Shown: positions 10,425-23,886, numbered from the stretch's first letter. The stretch: 64,000 bases of DNA from Auanema rhodensis (GCA_964057225.1 OZ059898.1:6262001-6326000); one strand, 5' to 3'. Made by a program: numbers and translations. Notes: a model not told the origin generated them from the letters alone.

Positions 10425-12974
10425 ATGCCATTTATCAGACATCATTTGCCGTACACTCGTACACGTCCAAGCATCTTCAATACATCCATTGGATACGGAA
10501 GAAGTGTAACGAGAATTGGACTTGATTATACAAATCCAAAATATGCTATAAGAAAACATAAAAAAGATCATCGTAATAATAATAATAATAATAACTATTA
10601 TTATCTAAAAGATAAAAATGGAAATGATGAACATGATGAGAATGACGACGAAGAAGATGAGGTAAATTAGTTAGAAAAAAAAAGTTTCATTCACATATTA
10701 AGTTTAAACAACTTGTATAGGTATAAGATAATTTGAACTTTGTTCTATTAATGATCAAAAAGCTTCATCTATTCTATTTATTTTCATGATGTTTGATGAA
10801 GTCTACTTACTTACTTAGTTACTTTTCCATATAAAATACACATTGTTTGATTATATTTTTTTTGGGGCCAGGCATTGTTTGTCACAAATTTGAAGAAAGA
10901 GATGATGATGCTCCTCCTTCTTTTCTGCCTTGTGAATCTCATTCCCTTTCAGACGTTAGCAATTTTTTTTTAAAAACAGAATAAACTATTCTTTTATATT
11001 ATTACTAAAAAACCGTCAGTTATATTTAAATTTCTACATATAATACAAGATGAAAGTTGCATTTAATACTGGATTTCCATCAGCTCGAGAAATAGTAACA
11101 TCATTTTTTTTATTAAAAATTATTTTTTAAAAAAAGTTATAATATCAGCATAAGAGCAAAACTTTAAACGATAAAGCCATTTATTTTTCAATATTTTAAT
11201 TCTTTTCTAGCTCGAGGTTCCGGATATGTCAGTCTGGAAGAAATATGCGAGGATTATTCTTCCACACGTTGGTCTGATTCTACTTTCGTTATTCTATGTG
11301 ATTGGTGGAGCTGTAGCTTTCTACAACTTAGAAAGTCCTCATGAAGTTAGTTTAACTATTGAATTAAGAATTTAAATAAGTTTTGTAATAGATGGCAGTA
11401 CGAGAATTATCAATACGTAAATTTCATTTACAAAAAGAAAAAATGTTAGATGATATTTGGGATATGATTGAATCAGGGCATAGTTCAGGTTATAAATTTT
11501 TTTTTTCTATTTAATAACTATTTTTCTAATTATTTTTTAGAATTCATTGAAGAAGTTGCATCAGAATATGTAGATAATGTTACAAGAATTCTTTTTGAAG
11601 CATTTGATACTCATTATATAAGCGCAAAACATCTGAAACCAGGAGGAGATAAAGAGGCTGTATGTGATATTCATTGAAGCAGCCTAATCTCAGAAATTTG
11701 ATTTTTTCCTTTTTCAGTATAGTTGGACATTCATAACAGCACTATTCTTTACAGCTACTCTTCTTACTACAATTGGTTTATATATCTTATACATTCAATT
11801 TTAAGAAAAATCTATATTGAAGGTTATGGAAATTTGGTTCCTATGACATGGCAAGGAAGAATGTTCTGTATAGCATATGCTTTACTTGGTGTTCCTCTTA
11901 TACTTATAACTGTTGCTGATATTGGTAAATTTTTATCAGAAAATATCATATGGCTATATACAAGGTAGAATTAATAAACGTGTTTTTTAAATAGTAAAAA
12001 AAAGAATATTTCAGATATACAAAAGCTAGAAGTCATTGTAGAAATCAGTATACTGCTGTACCTACATCTGAAGAAACAACACGAGAAGGTGAACATCTAA
12101 TGCAGGTCAATATATTTTATTTTTCATATAATATATAAATCAAAAACTATATATAAATATACATAAATTTATATTTTTTAGGGTCTTGAACATTATATTT
12201 CAATTCCAATGAGTTTAATTGTGGTTATTCTACTGGGTTACATTGCACTTGGTGCTGTCCTATTAGGCTCTTGGGAAAACTGGGAATTTTTCTCGGGATT
12301 CTATTTTACTTTCATCACTATGACCACTGTAAGTCAATATCATGTTTATATTAATAATTTGAATATAAAAAAAAATTTATAGGTAGGATTTGGTGATATC
12401 GTTCCAATGAATCGAGAATTCTATTTATTAGATTTATGCTATATTATAGTTGGATTGGCTATAACGTTTGTTTAAAAAACAAATTATATAATAATCTATC
12501 TATTATAGTACAATGTGTATTGATCTTGTTGGAATACAATATATTCGAAAGATTCATTACTTTGGAAGAGCTATTAAGGTTAATATAGATTTAGATAAAA
12601 TATTTAAATTAAATAATTTAGGATGCACGATTTGCTTTGGTTAATGTTGGAGGAAAAATGGTACATGTACCTGATTTGATGAGATATGCGAGTGTACTTC
12701 AACAGGTATGTAACTTGAAATAAATAAAATATTTCATATTATTTATAGAAATATGGACATAAAAAACCTCAGGAAACTATTGTTGTTAAAGGAGCTTATG
12801 CACCTAAAGATCTTGCTAGAATACGGTAAGAAGATTAGAGAACATCTGAAAAGAAATATCAACTTGTAATTCTTTTGCAGGTTTATTGATTATAGTGCTC
12901 TGGCATCTGTGGAAAGTTTTCAAACAATGTTTTCAAATATTCTGAGTACAAAGTCAAAAGAGCAAGCTGTGTAA
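10425..12974 (+). CDS. TWK-family two-pore-domain potassium channel
   Basis: Thirteen exons: 10425-10661, 11211-11345, 11392-11488, 11541-11659, 11718-11775, 11823-11964, 12015-12105, 12182-12328, 12383-12465, 12509-12578, 12622-12705, 12749-12825, 12881-12974; 477 residues plus stop, all phases consistent. The protein has a hydrophilic N-terminus with poly-Asn and acidic runs, membrane segment 1 (ILPHVGLILLSLFYVIGGAV), an extracellular loop, pore 1 with filter TIGYGNL at about residue 215, membrane segment 2 (FCIAYALLGVPLILITVADI), an intracellular loop, membrane segment 3 (SLIVVILLGYIALGAVLLG), pore 2 with filter TVGFGDI at about 343, membrane segment 4, and a cytoplasmic tail. Such channels dimerise and carry background K+ current. 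The tail contains VNVGGKMVHVPDLMRYA. Both filters are intact. The nematode TWK family is large and I cannot name the member. A tggctttag just before the ATG may be a trans-splice site. Confidence 0.93.
10580..10598 (+). repeat. Coding (AAT)n microsatellite
   Basis: A run of AAT triplets inside the first TWK exon encodes seven Asn residues followed by Tyr-Tyr-Tyr. Triplet length change would keep the frame, so this cytoplasmic tract may vary between strains. Confidence 0.8.
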
Positions 12975-13691
12975 TTAGAAAATTTAGAAAATTGAAAGAA
13001 CTTTAAATTCCATCTCCATCCCCGTTGTGTGTCACAATTAATACACGAGCTACATACATATAATATGATATGATACATGGTTATGTATTTATTTTATTTA
13101 AAAAAAAAGATCTATAGTTTTATAAATAGAAATAATTTATTTTTATGAATAAATAAAGAAATTAAAAAAACAAACTAGCCGTAATCTTAAGTTCGTAATG
13201 AAATACATGTAATTATTGATATATAGTATACTCTAACTAGACCCATATAGTTAATTAATTATATAATAATTATAGAATTATATGATAAAATTAAAAAAAA
13301 AACATACAAATAGATAACTCTTCGTTAAACTTCTCTTCAAAGTCAAAATAAAATAAATTTTGACTTGGAAGGTCAGGAAAATGCTATTGAGTTTGGATGG
13401 TGAGAGAAGATTTAGGAGATCAAATGGATTAAACGAAAATGTTTTTGAGAGCTCAGAATCACTAGGCTATGACGGAGAAGAAGAGTTGCAAGAAAAAAAA
13501 AAGAATTACACACAATAGTACGGAGAAAAAAGAAAAAAGTTGAAATTAAGTTATAGTTGATATAAAGTTAATGGATTTTATACCTAGGAATAATTAACAC
13601 CAGATATTAAAGATTTTGAACGGATTGAGAAGGCAAATTATATGTATATATGACGCTATTTTAAGTTTTTTCTTTAAATGAAATGTGAAAA
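12975..13691. other. Convergent 3' region
   Basis: Holds the 3' UTRs of the TWK channel (plus) and the zinc-binding protein gene (minus), whose stop codons are about 720 bases apart. AATAAATAAAG at about 13147 is a candidate poly(A) signal for the channel. No gene seen. Confidence 0.6.
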
Positions 13692-16600
13692 TTAAACCGT
13701 AACAAAGATTTTTTGGTCATTATCATTATTTAAGGAAACTTGTGTAGATGTTACGCTGAGAATCTCCTTCTTTACATCACGAATAGGCTGAAAATTAAAG
13801 TTTTATAATAGTTTCAAGTTGTTGTATTAATTACCGAAACTGATGGTAGGAGATCGGCTGAAGGAGTTGGGAAGGGAATCTGCATTTGCTGAACTTGGAG
13901 ATGTTGAGCAAGTAGTTGCAAATTTTCCTTTTGTTGCAACAAGTTTTGTTGAGCAATTAAAACATTCAATAACTGAAAAACAAATATTAAATATAAATAT
14001 ATTTTTCATATGATCTCACCTGTTGTTGGTACATAACTGTTGTAGCATTTGATAATGCTCCCGGAAGTGATAAAGCTGGAGATGGGATCATTAAAGGAAT
14101 TGGACGAGGTAAGTCAGGTAATGCTGGACTGCTTTGGGCAGTAGAGATTACTGATGATGGTGTTGATGAAGATAGAATGTCCTGTTCAGATGAAGTAGGA
14201 GATTCAATGTGACGATGAACATGATGCGTTTGATGTTGAGGAATGGGATAATGATGAGGATGAGATGTAATCAAAGGATGATTAAGCTGTGCCGTTTGTT
14301 GGGATGTGGTAGTACGACGCTTAGCTTTAAGAGGAGTTGGACGAACTGCTGAAAATGAACAAAAATTAGTAAGTTATTAAGAAAAAAAGAATTAAATTAT
14401 AAATAGAATAATAATTTAATACGAACCTTTAGTTGCTTTCTTCGATTTATTGTAATATTCTTCATTTTGTGGATGATTATGTTCTGTGATGAGTGTGGTG
14501 ATCCGGAGAGTTCTTTCAGAAAATTTGTAATTTAACCGAAGCATAGCATTGCATCCACAAGGAAGATACGTTTGATTTGGTCTTTTGCCATTTCCTAAAG
14601 AAAAAAGTGAAATAATATGATTTTTTGTATTATAAAACTGGTTTTAATATTCTTTTTCTGATATATTTGTTGGAAAAAAATTAAAGAACACCTGGAGTCT
14701 ACTAAACTAAAAGTTGGCTTAAAACCATTTCAGATTATGGTATATCTTGAAGGTCATAAAGCTATGAAGGACATTAAATGTGAATAAATATAAAAAAACA
14801 TAAATTAATATTCAGAATTTTATAAATAAAAAAAATATTTTTATAAATATATATTTAAGTTATAATACTAAGTTATAATAATAAGATTCATTAGAGCACA
14901 ACTTAATGATGATGGAACTCAAAGATGTGAGAAAATTGCTGGGAACCAGAACTTGACAGCTGGTAATAGCATCTGGCTACGGTAATTACTTATCATTTAA
15001 AGCCAATATATAACCTACTCATATAATTTACTTTCTTTTTTTTACTTCAAATTCTTTCTGAGGTTATTTAACTTGGTGAATTTCTAGTGAACGGTTGGTT
15101 TTTCTATTGCTTGAACATCATGCCGTAATTTTTCTTGTGAAAATCTGGCAGCTGGCTTTTCATCGAAACACATGAGAAATAGCACAAATCGTTTATACAT
15201 GTATGACTAGAAATGGGTAAATGAGACTTTTCAAGCCTGAAGCAATCATTTCATGTCACATACATACATATCGATGAGCTTGATGATGATCAATTAACAA
15301 ATGACCAACACATTTAGTTCTTATTTAACCTCAAATTTCATGAAAGATTTATAATAAATCATTTTTGTTTAAGGAGGGTGAAGACAGAATTGAACTAAGC
15401 TGTGTCTATTTAGATGACAGCTACCAGCTGACTTTAATTTTCAATTAATTAACCTCGAAGGCTATGAATAATAGAAACCAGGTAATGATATCAATTAGAA
15501 TTTGTGATGGGTCAATTAGTAAAATTTGTATGTTTAAGCAATTTTTTTAATTTTTGACGTAACAGAAGGTCTAACCTACGTTATTGAATTGAGTCTACAA
15601 GTGGTAAGATTTAAGTGCATAACATAAGGTTCAAGAGAGAATGAAAGAGAGAGAGTAGTAAGAAATGCTAGAACACATGGTGTTTTGGAATGATGGTCGT
15701 GGTCAGTAATTAGAAAAGCGACAACCCGATGACCAAACGATGATGACCAATAACAACCATCTTGATGATGTTGGTGACGTAGACAAGATACTTTTGCACA
15801 AGCGACAGATGCATGACAAATCAATTGCTTTTCTATTACAGTATTTCAATACCGTTACAAGTCTCATGTAAATGAATTTGAGTAATTATTTTGATTTTGT
15901 TTTAGTTGAGATAATGATGAATATCATAGATACTATATGTATATAGTTTATTATTTATATTTAATTAAAGTATGAACATACCTCTCATACGTGGATTTCC
16001 ATAATGAGCACAATGATAGACAACATAACGGTATTTATGTGTTGTGTTAACTGATCCGTCTGGGTTTTTAAGAGTCTCAGATGAAGCCACACGGAATGGA
16101 TGAAACTCCTCATCTTTCCATTTATTGAAAACTTCTTCAAACTCGGCAAAGCTAAAACAGATTGAATGTCTAATCTTTGATGGAAAACGAATAGCTTACC
16201 TATTGAATTTGCCATCATACTCAATCAATGGTCGGCCCGGCATCTGGGAATTATCAGAAGAATTCTTTTGGTCTCGTAATGCCGATGTATTCAATGAACT
16301 ATTAGAGACAGTTCCGCTCCAGTTTGAAAACATTTTGCTGTTGTCAGATGACAATCCTTCATCACTCGATTCTACTATTTCACGTTCAGATGACGTACGT
16401 GGAGTGCTGGATGATGAAGCTGATGCCGATGATGATGTCATGGTGTTCTTGATATCTCGTGTGGATGGTGGTAAGAGCGGAAGATTGGTTTGATTAGAGA
16501 TAATCATTTGTGGTGGAAATGGCATAACGGATGTCGCTTCATCATCGCAAATAGCAGGCTTCTGTTCATCTCTCATTATCTGATGCTCATTCAAGTGATG

Positions 16601-17337
16601 ATCAGGCGAATGATGATGATTTTCGTCGTTTTCCTATAAATTAAAACTGATAATTCATATTGTTCATTCTTTAAACTATTAGAGAGCATGTCTACATTGG
16701 TTATTAGAAAATAAATGTCACATTGTATGCCAAATACTGAGATAATTGTTGCTCAAGCTATTGCCGTCCCTGTGTAAACACGTAAGAAAAAACCGTTTAA
16801 TCTCAGTGCAAGCAGTAGAATAAGCCATCACGCGCCTGTTATGGTCAAGAGTCAGCTAGTGACTGTAGATTTAATGTGACCGTCGGCATGATCTAAGGAT
16901 CAGCACAGGATTGGGTAACATAGGCCGTTTCTCTCTATCTCTCAGTCTCTGTCGTCGAGTTTGATCTCTCATGAGGATCACTGAGATTGAAACAGAAAGA
17001 CAATTCCAAATATGGCAATTGGCATGTTGTTTATATTACAGGAGACCGACAGTTCATACGATTATTATTAATCGATTTAGTAAAATATATGGTATTTTTG
17101 ATAAAAATTAATGAAAGAAATTACCTTATTTTCGGAATACACAATAGTTGAGTTGCTTAGACTTTCGATATCATACCGAATCTTTTTTGCTACTGGTTCG
17201 ACAACCTATAAATGAAATATAATTAGAAATTATTAAATGTTTTAGATAGATCTTTTGAAATTCAAATTACTTACGTCAATATTCTTTTTTTCCATCAATG
17301 ATAATTCATAGGATAATGGACCGAATGAGCTAGTCAT
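13692..17337 (-). CDS. FAR1/ZSWIM-like zinc-binding nuclear protein
   Basis: Minus-strand exons 17337-17275, 17205-17125, 16633-16200, 16151-15982, 14594-14427, 14348-14020, 13972-13835 and 13787-13692; 492 residues plus stop, all phases consistent. It starts MTSSFGPLSYELSLMEKK and carries an NLS-like VAKKIRYD. A Ser-rich disordered stretch (residues about 70-185) follows, then the folded region at about 194-300: FAEFEEVFNKWKDEEFHPF, then YRYVVYHCAHYGNPRMRG, YLPCGCNAMLRLNY and ITEHNHPQNEEYY. The order Cys, Cys-Gly-Cys, His-Asn-His is that of the WRKY/GCM-like zinc fold at the N-terminus of ZSWIM1/3 and of FAR1-type transposase-derived factors, usually DNA-binding. A basic TPLKAKRRTT, a His-rich segment (SHPHHYPIPQHQTHH), a Pro-rich stretch and a Gln/Leu coiled coil (residues about 416-450) follow. 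No SWIM finger or transposase core is present. Target genes are unknown. Confidence 0.85.
14595..15981 (-). other. Large intron in the zinc-binding protein gene
   Basis: This 1.4-kb intron splits the zinc-binding domain between the YHC...RMRG half and the CGC...HNH half. No coding sequence or RNA gene was recognised in it. Confidence 0.7.
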
Positions 17338-18937
17338 TCTGTTAGGTCCTGCAACATTTAAATTTCAAATTAAAGATTGGACAAACGCAAGAGCAGTTTT
17401 GAGTATATAACGACAATAACATGTTCATGTAACAAATATTTTAAATATGTTTAGCTGTTTCAGGGAGGAAAATAGCATATAAAAAGAAAAAGGATAGTCT
17501 GGGCATGGATTGGTTTGAGGACCAAATGGCCGCTTCGAGACTGTCAACCACATGTTGTACAGCCAGCTGCTGCCGTTAGCGACCTTGGTCCTTTTCGGAT
17601 CTGTAGCTAGAAGTAAAAAAATCTGAATATGTAGAAAAGTGGTAGGAAAGTTGATGAAGAAGAAAAAAAAGAAGATTTTTTTTGATAGTTCTTGACGAAG
17701 TTTTTAACAACAAAAAAAAGAAAAATGTTATTTGGCGTAGATTTGCGTTAGTAATGATGATCAGAATTAGATGAGAAAAAGTGAAGTGAGCAAGCAGAAA
17801 AGAGACGGATAATAGTAAAATAAAGAAAAAACCTAAATGTAGATGAAACATCAAAATAAGAAACGTTTAGTAAAAACTAGAAAAAAACATGAAAGATGTG
17901 TCATATACAACTTTTTTATTTTTAGTAAATATTATTAGATATAGTTAGTTATTGAATTATAATTATTAATTAGAAAATAATACATTTAAAATTTTGAATC
18001 CATTTCTTCTGATAGTGAACGAACTCTTTCAAAATAAGTAAGAAAGAGAGAGAGAATCAGAGAGAATCTTATTGAATAAATCAGATCAGATTAGATCAGA
18101 TAAAAGTATTTAAATTTAACTTCTTCTAAATCATGCTTTCACAGTTTTGTGTAAAAATAGCAAAAAAACAGCTATAAACCAAAAAATAAGAAATCACTCG
18201 GATCCGCACATTGGCTGGAGCTGACTGGGTTACGAGTGTGGTAGGTGACTAGGTTGCGCAAGTACTGGCAGAGGCTGACCCAGGAGGAGCGCGACCCACA
18301 GACACCCTCCCTTTCCTTAATCTCTCTCATTCCTTCACTCTATATCTCTTACTCTGTTTTTCTCTTATATCTCCAGCTCTTTGCACTATCTCATGTATAT
18401 TGTAGTATGTAGATATTGTTTTTTTGTGTTCTAGAGAGATTCTATATATGCCATCGCGACAGCTCTTGCCCCACCCCAATAACGCTCTCGCTTATCTAAC
18501 TGTCGACACTTGTATGAAACGAAATGGAAATATTTTTTTTTTCTGAAAACAAAATATATAAATATGAAGAAGATCGAAGTTGGTTGATGTTTTAAAAATG
18601 AATGGAATAACACATAGCACTGCTGATATGAAAATCTATAAACGTCTTCAGAAATCATGAATGGTTTTCTGGTAGGTTGCCATTCAAGGTTCATGTCTTG
18701 TTAAAAGAAAAAGTCTAATGTCGAGCTAAAGAAAAAAAAGTGAAGGAACTATAGAGAATATGGTAAAAGAATAAAATGAGCAAGCCGATTAAAGGACATT
18801 GCTATCTTGTCATCGTTGCTTCCATAGAAACTGTTTTGAATGTTTGAATCTTGAACAATAAATGATGATAAAGGTCTTCTAGGTAGAAAAAAAAAGTCCA
18901 AATAGTATATATAAAATAAAATGTTAAAAGAAAAGTT

Positions 18938-18959
18938 TATATATATATATATATATATA
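18938..18959. repeat. (TA)n microsatellite
   Basis: Uninterrupted alternating TA, about 22 bases. Confidence 0.85.
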
Positions 18960-20003
18960 ATATAAATAAATTCTTAAATTAACTAAAACAAAAAAGAATA
19001 AATCTAATTTTAAATAATTATAATATCTTTTTGCTTTTATATATTTATAAATAATAATATTGATTAAATAAAAGAATATATGAATAAAAATTAAAATGTA
19101 ACAACCGTTATATATTTTTTCTTTCAAATAAATGATTAAATCCCACGTTAAAAGCTTAACCATACGTGAGTTTTAATGCTATCAAGATTGAAAATCACAT
19201 AGCATTTATTAGAAAATATTATATGAAAGAGCATATGAAGCAAAATATATTATTTTCTAATAAAATATAAAGTTTAGATTAATGAATATGTTAATCATGT
19301 TCGTTGATACTGAAGTATCATAGAATAGGATATGAAAAAAACGATGTACAAGATAAAATAAGAAAAAAAAACAGCTGAGTTCCTTCTACTCGACTGCCCA
19401 CTTGATATCTCAAATAGTCCTTCGTTTTTTCTTTGGCGCTTTTTTCAAAAAGGAAAAGCCGGCAGTCTCGATAAAACGTGCATGCTGGTCAACAGGCTCT
19501 AGGATTCCGACAGGCGAAAAAGATGAAGAAAAACCTCAACGTGTTACACCCTGCTGCGGAATATACATTAGCTGTGAAGTTTCAACTGTTTTGTGAGCAA
19601 AGAAAAAAAAACTTGAAAAAAAAAAGTGTTTAATCGAAGTTGAATAAAAGAATACAAAAGGGTTTAGGAATAAATAAATAGGTAAAGATTGTAATATGTT
19701 TTGAATAAACTAGATACTTTGAATAATACAAAACAATATATTATATTCTGATTCGAATAAGCGTATTGTAAAATATATTTGAAAAAGAAAAAAAGTTTAT
19801 ATATTTGTTTTAAACAAAAAATATATTTATGCATATGACATCATACAATGATAGAATATTTAGCTATTTTTTGTGTTTAAAACAAAAGAAAAGTTTAAAA
19901 TGAATGAAATGGAAGCAAATGTATAGAACATCATGTTATCATTCATTTAACTATTAAGATTATTAGATTAATCATTATATTTTAATTATGCAAAGTACAT
20001 ATG

Positions 20004-20055
20004 ACAATTAACTTGAAACAGAAATCCGAAGGCCGATATCTGTTTCAAGAATTGT
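20004..20055 (+). other. Perfect-arm hairpin, candidate structured RNA or coincidental dyad
   Basis: Arms ACAATT plus CTTGAAACAGA and TCTGTTTCAAG plus AATTGT pair for 17 bp with a two-base bulge, and three more pairs (ATC/GAT) close around an eight-base loop. The stem is shorter than a usual nematode pre-microRNA and matches no mature microRNA I know. The same bases can also be read as an open frame. Confidence 0.3.
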
Positions 20056-23000
20056 GTGAAAGGCACCAGAACGACTATGACTACTATGAACGAAAGAAAG
20101 GCCTGACCGACGTGAGGTTACGACATACAGCTGGTGCATCTGTTACTGTTCATAGTCGACAGTTAGTTCGATACTTTTTGAAGATCGGGATAGAAATAAA
20201 ATGCTGATATTTATTAAATTTTGGAATTAAATTCTATTTTCAACTTGGACTTTTATTTGGTTGCTGATGTTATTTATGTTATAAAATCGAAAGGGGAATA
20301 GGATCAACTTCATAGAAAAACATGTAACCAAGCATACTAATCTCATACGTCTATACATCTATATGCATAATAAGGATTAAAGTCGGAATGTGACAAATCT
20401 TATAACTTATAATTAATATAAAGTTATAATTAATAATTAGTGATTTATTAACACATTATGAATAAGATGATGTTAATGTTTCACATGCTCAACAGCATTC
20501 AATTGATTCTAAAAAGTACAAATTGTTTGTACAATTTACTTTCATATAGATCATCTGGCATCAAACGATAGAAGATCAATTTTAAGGTAAAGTAACATAT
20601 AGTTAAACGGATGGCTGCATCAGGTCAATAATTTGAATCTTGATTCATCTTTAGAATATATATGGCTTGATGATTGATTATGAAGTGTGACATAGCCAGA
20701 AAATCTTTCTGATCGGTGGCATTCGAAATACAAAAGCAACAGAAAGAATAGAAAAGAATCAGCAGCCGTTTCTTTTCTTTCCTCTATACGGTAATCGAAT
20801 GACTGAAGGCACACAAAGACCATCTGCTCCAAAACGATATGCAAATTGCGCCAAGAAGCCGACGACGATGATGGCAGCGATTACGCTGATGTCTACGAAA
20901 ACGCTGTAGATGAGGCAGCTCGACTATAGTCATGAATGTTTCAGATAGATATATTACGTTGAACAGAGGTTTTCAAGTAAAGACAAATCGTTAAATACAG
21001 ACAACCAATGACGTCACATACATATACCAAATGGCAAAAAAAGGGTGAGAAAATGAAGAAGAAGAAGAAAGATGAGATGTCTGTAGGTGGCAAATGATGG
21101 ATTTTGGAAGTCAGACATGCATTCTGTACATGCATTAGGATGAATAGTATTGGTTAAAACAAGATAGGCAGCTAATTGTAAATTGTAAATTGAAAATGAA
21201 TAATTGAGTTCAACTGGAAATTATTCTATAAACCTTAGTTGTTATTTTGAAATTCCTTTAACTATAATAAAATTTTTTAAATGATTTTGTTTTCATAACG
21301 ATAATTTATTCGATAATTCAATCAATAACATGCTCCAAAATAACAGCGTTGTCACTAAAATCCGCCAAATGAGGAATTGCATTAGAATCTTTTTTATGGA
21401 AAATTGAAATGCCGTTGCTGATAAGCGTTAAAACGTCATGGTTTCCAAGTGATATGTATAATGCTCAATATTCATTAGCATATAGACATATGACGTCACA
21501 TAATGTGCACGTGAAATCTTGACTCAAATTATCATTTTTCTTGAGTTTTTGACGCGAAAACGGTTGTTTGTTGGTTTGTTCTATTTTTTCAATTAATGCT
21601 CTGATCTTTTGACTCAAAAGAGTCGAACTGGGAGCATAGAAGGAATAAAGTCTAGGTATCCAAAGTGATGGAAGATGATGACATTATGTGTGCCAGAGTT
21701 GTTTACGAGTTATGCCACGACGATGACCCAATCGATCTGTATGTCTATATCTATCTGTACCTATAAGAGTATGTGTGTCGGTCACTCATTCAGTGTGGTA
21801 GTATAGTCTCACAGGGCTAAACCATCAGTCTAAGGAAGACAATCTGCTTCTTCTATACTGTATTTTGGCATAATAACTTGGTCAATGAATTATAAGAGAA
21901 TAGTAAAGGATAAGAAAGAGAGAATATAGAAAAAAGGGAGGAAGGGGGGTGGGGGGTTGAGAAGGTTTACATATAACATAGGGCATGTGAAACTATGAAG
22001 AAAATATTATGTTGTTAAAGAAAAGGCTTGAAAGAAGCGAATATTTGTTTCCGAATTCTTCAAAGGATGAGCCAACTAAATGATTGAAATAACGTTCTGA
22101 AATATAGTTAACGGTAAAGAAAAGAGATGTATTTAACCTTTATTGAGTAAAAGGATGTTTTTCATCTTTCAATATCTAACATAACAATTTAATTTTCGAT
22201 TGATGATCGTCTGTTCAAAAAAGATACATCATATGATTTTATATAATTTTCGAAAGCTGATAAAAATTTCAAAGAAAGAAAATAAACAAAACATATTCAA
22301 GTTCAAAAATTCTGTTTGTAATATTATAGTTTGTGAAATAATTTATTATTATGTAACTGAATATAATATTTATAATATTAATTTTGGAAAAAAAGTAAAT
22401 AAATTCGTCTTATGACGGACCATTTCAATATGTTTTTCCGTTTCCGAAAATATAATTTCTGTACTAAACCAGCTGATGGTGGTTCTGATTGATTACGGTG
22501 TTTGCCTGCACAGTATATGGCACTCCAGAAAACGACAAAAGTACATCGTCAGATGGATTGCATAAGAGGTGTAGCTATCATGTTTCTTACTTGAAATCTC
22601 TCACATATTCGGTATCTCTAGCAAAATGTCTCTTTTGCTCACTTCACATGATCTACTCTTCTAAAGTCCTCAAGAGGTTCTAGATAGGTGGCAAGCATAT
22701 AAACATACTGACCAGATAGTTTTCATTCATGCAGTTATCATCATCATGCAACCAAAACTAAAATATGAGGTGTTTGTTACGCCATTCTCACCATTCATAT
22801 TCCGGGGTCATTTTTTCTATAGTTTGATCAAATAAAAATTTCTAAAAATAAATAATCAAAAAAAAATATAATCGCATAAGCTTTAAGGTCTTCTGCCGGA
22901 AATAACACAGCAGGCTTCCTGAGCTGAACATCATGACGAGCATCGTGATCATCATGTTTTTGATGTTATGAAGCAAAACTACTTGCATCTATTACTTTAA

Positions 23001-23886
23001 GCTTCAAACATGATGTTGATACATGTGCATAAGTAAACTAGATATTTAAAACAAAAAAAATCATATTTCTATAACTGTCATATATTTCTATTTAAGGTAT
23101 TTCGAGTGAAGATAGATCAAAGTTTTAAAAGAACAAAATCAAGACAGATATTTGAAAAATATGATTCATGTCTGATTTAGTCTAAACATCAGACGTCCAT
23201 CTAATTTATCTATATATTACGGTAATTATTGGCACGTATGCAGAGAAATGATTATGCTAGCATTCTATTTTAAATTTTTTTCATTGTAATAATATAAATT
23301 TATAATATTATAAATTGCTCGTTTTCCAAAAACAAGCCAATACAGACACACAACATCTGCAAGAATTCAGGTCAGCTTCTAATCTTATCTATTTGTATCG
23401 ATAGTGTGAAACTAAGTTAACTGTCAACAGATGGCCCAACATATTATATAATAACATTTAGTTTCATCATGACATTATCAAGAATCTAACTTACTTGATA
23501 CAATTACTAATAACTAAGTTAATAAACTAACAAAGGGATTTATATGGAAAAATAATAAGAGAATTGAATAGAAATAGAAGAAACTTCTATTCTTACATGC
23601 CATAGGGTAACATTGGTGTGAGATCAAAAGAAAAGAAAAGAAAGTAGCTGATGAGAGCATTGAGGATGTGTGAATGAATAAGAGAATGATGAGGTGTGAA
23701 GTCTTGTCATACTTATAGTTGGTTGTCCATAACAGCAAAATGCTAAGAGCATGAGCCAAATGAATTGAAGTTTGCCTTTTGGCTAATCGTATGTCATGAG
23801 AAATATATAAACGAATACTAATATAGGAAATAATAATAATTATAAAAGAATATATTGAATAAAAGGGAAATTTTTATAGTTTATAT

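Noticed and set aside
19590-19605. GTGAGCAAAG resembling the start of miR-87
   Set aside because: Only the first ten bases match and the flank is poly(A); no hairpin.
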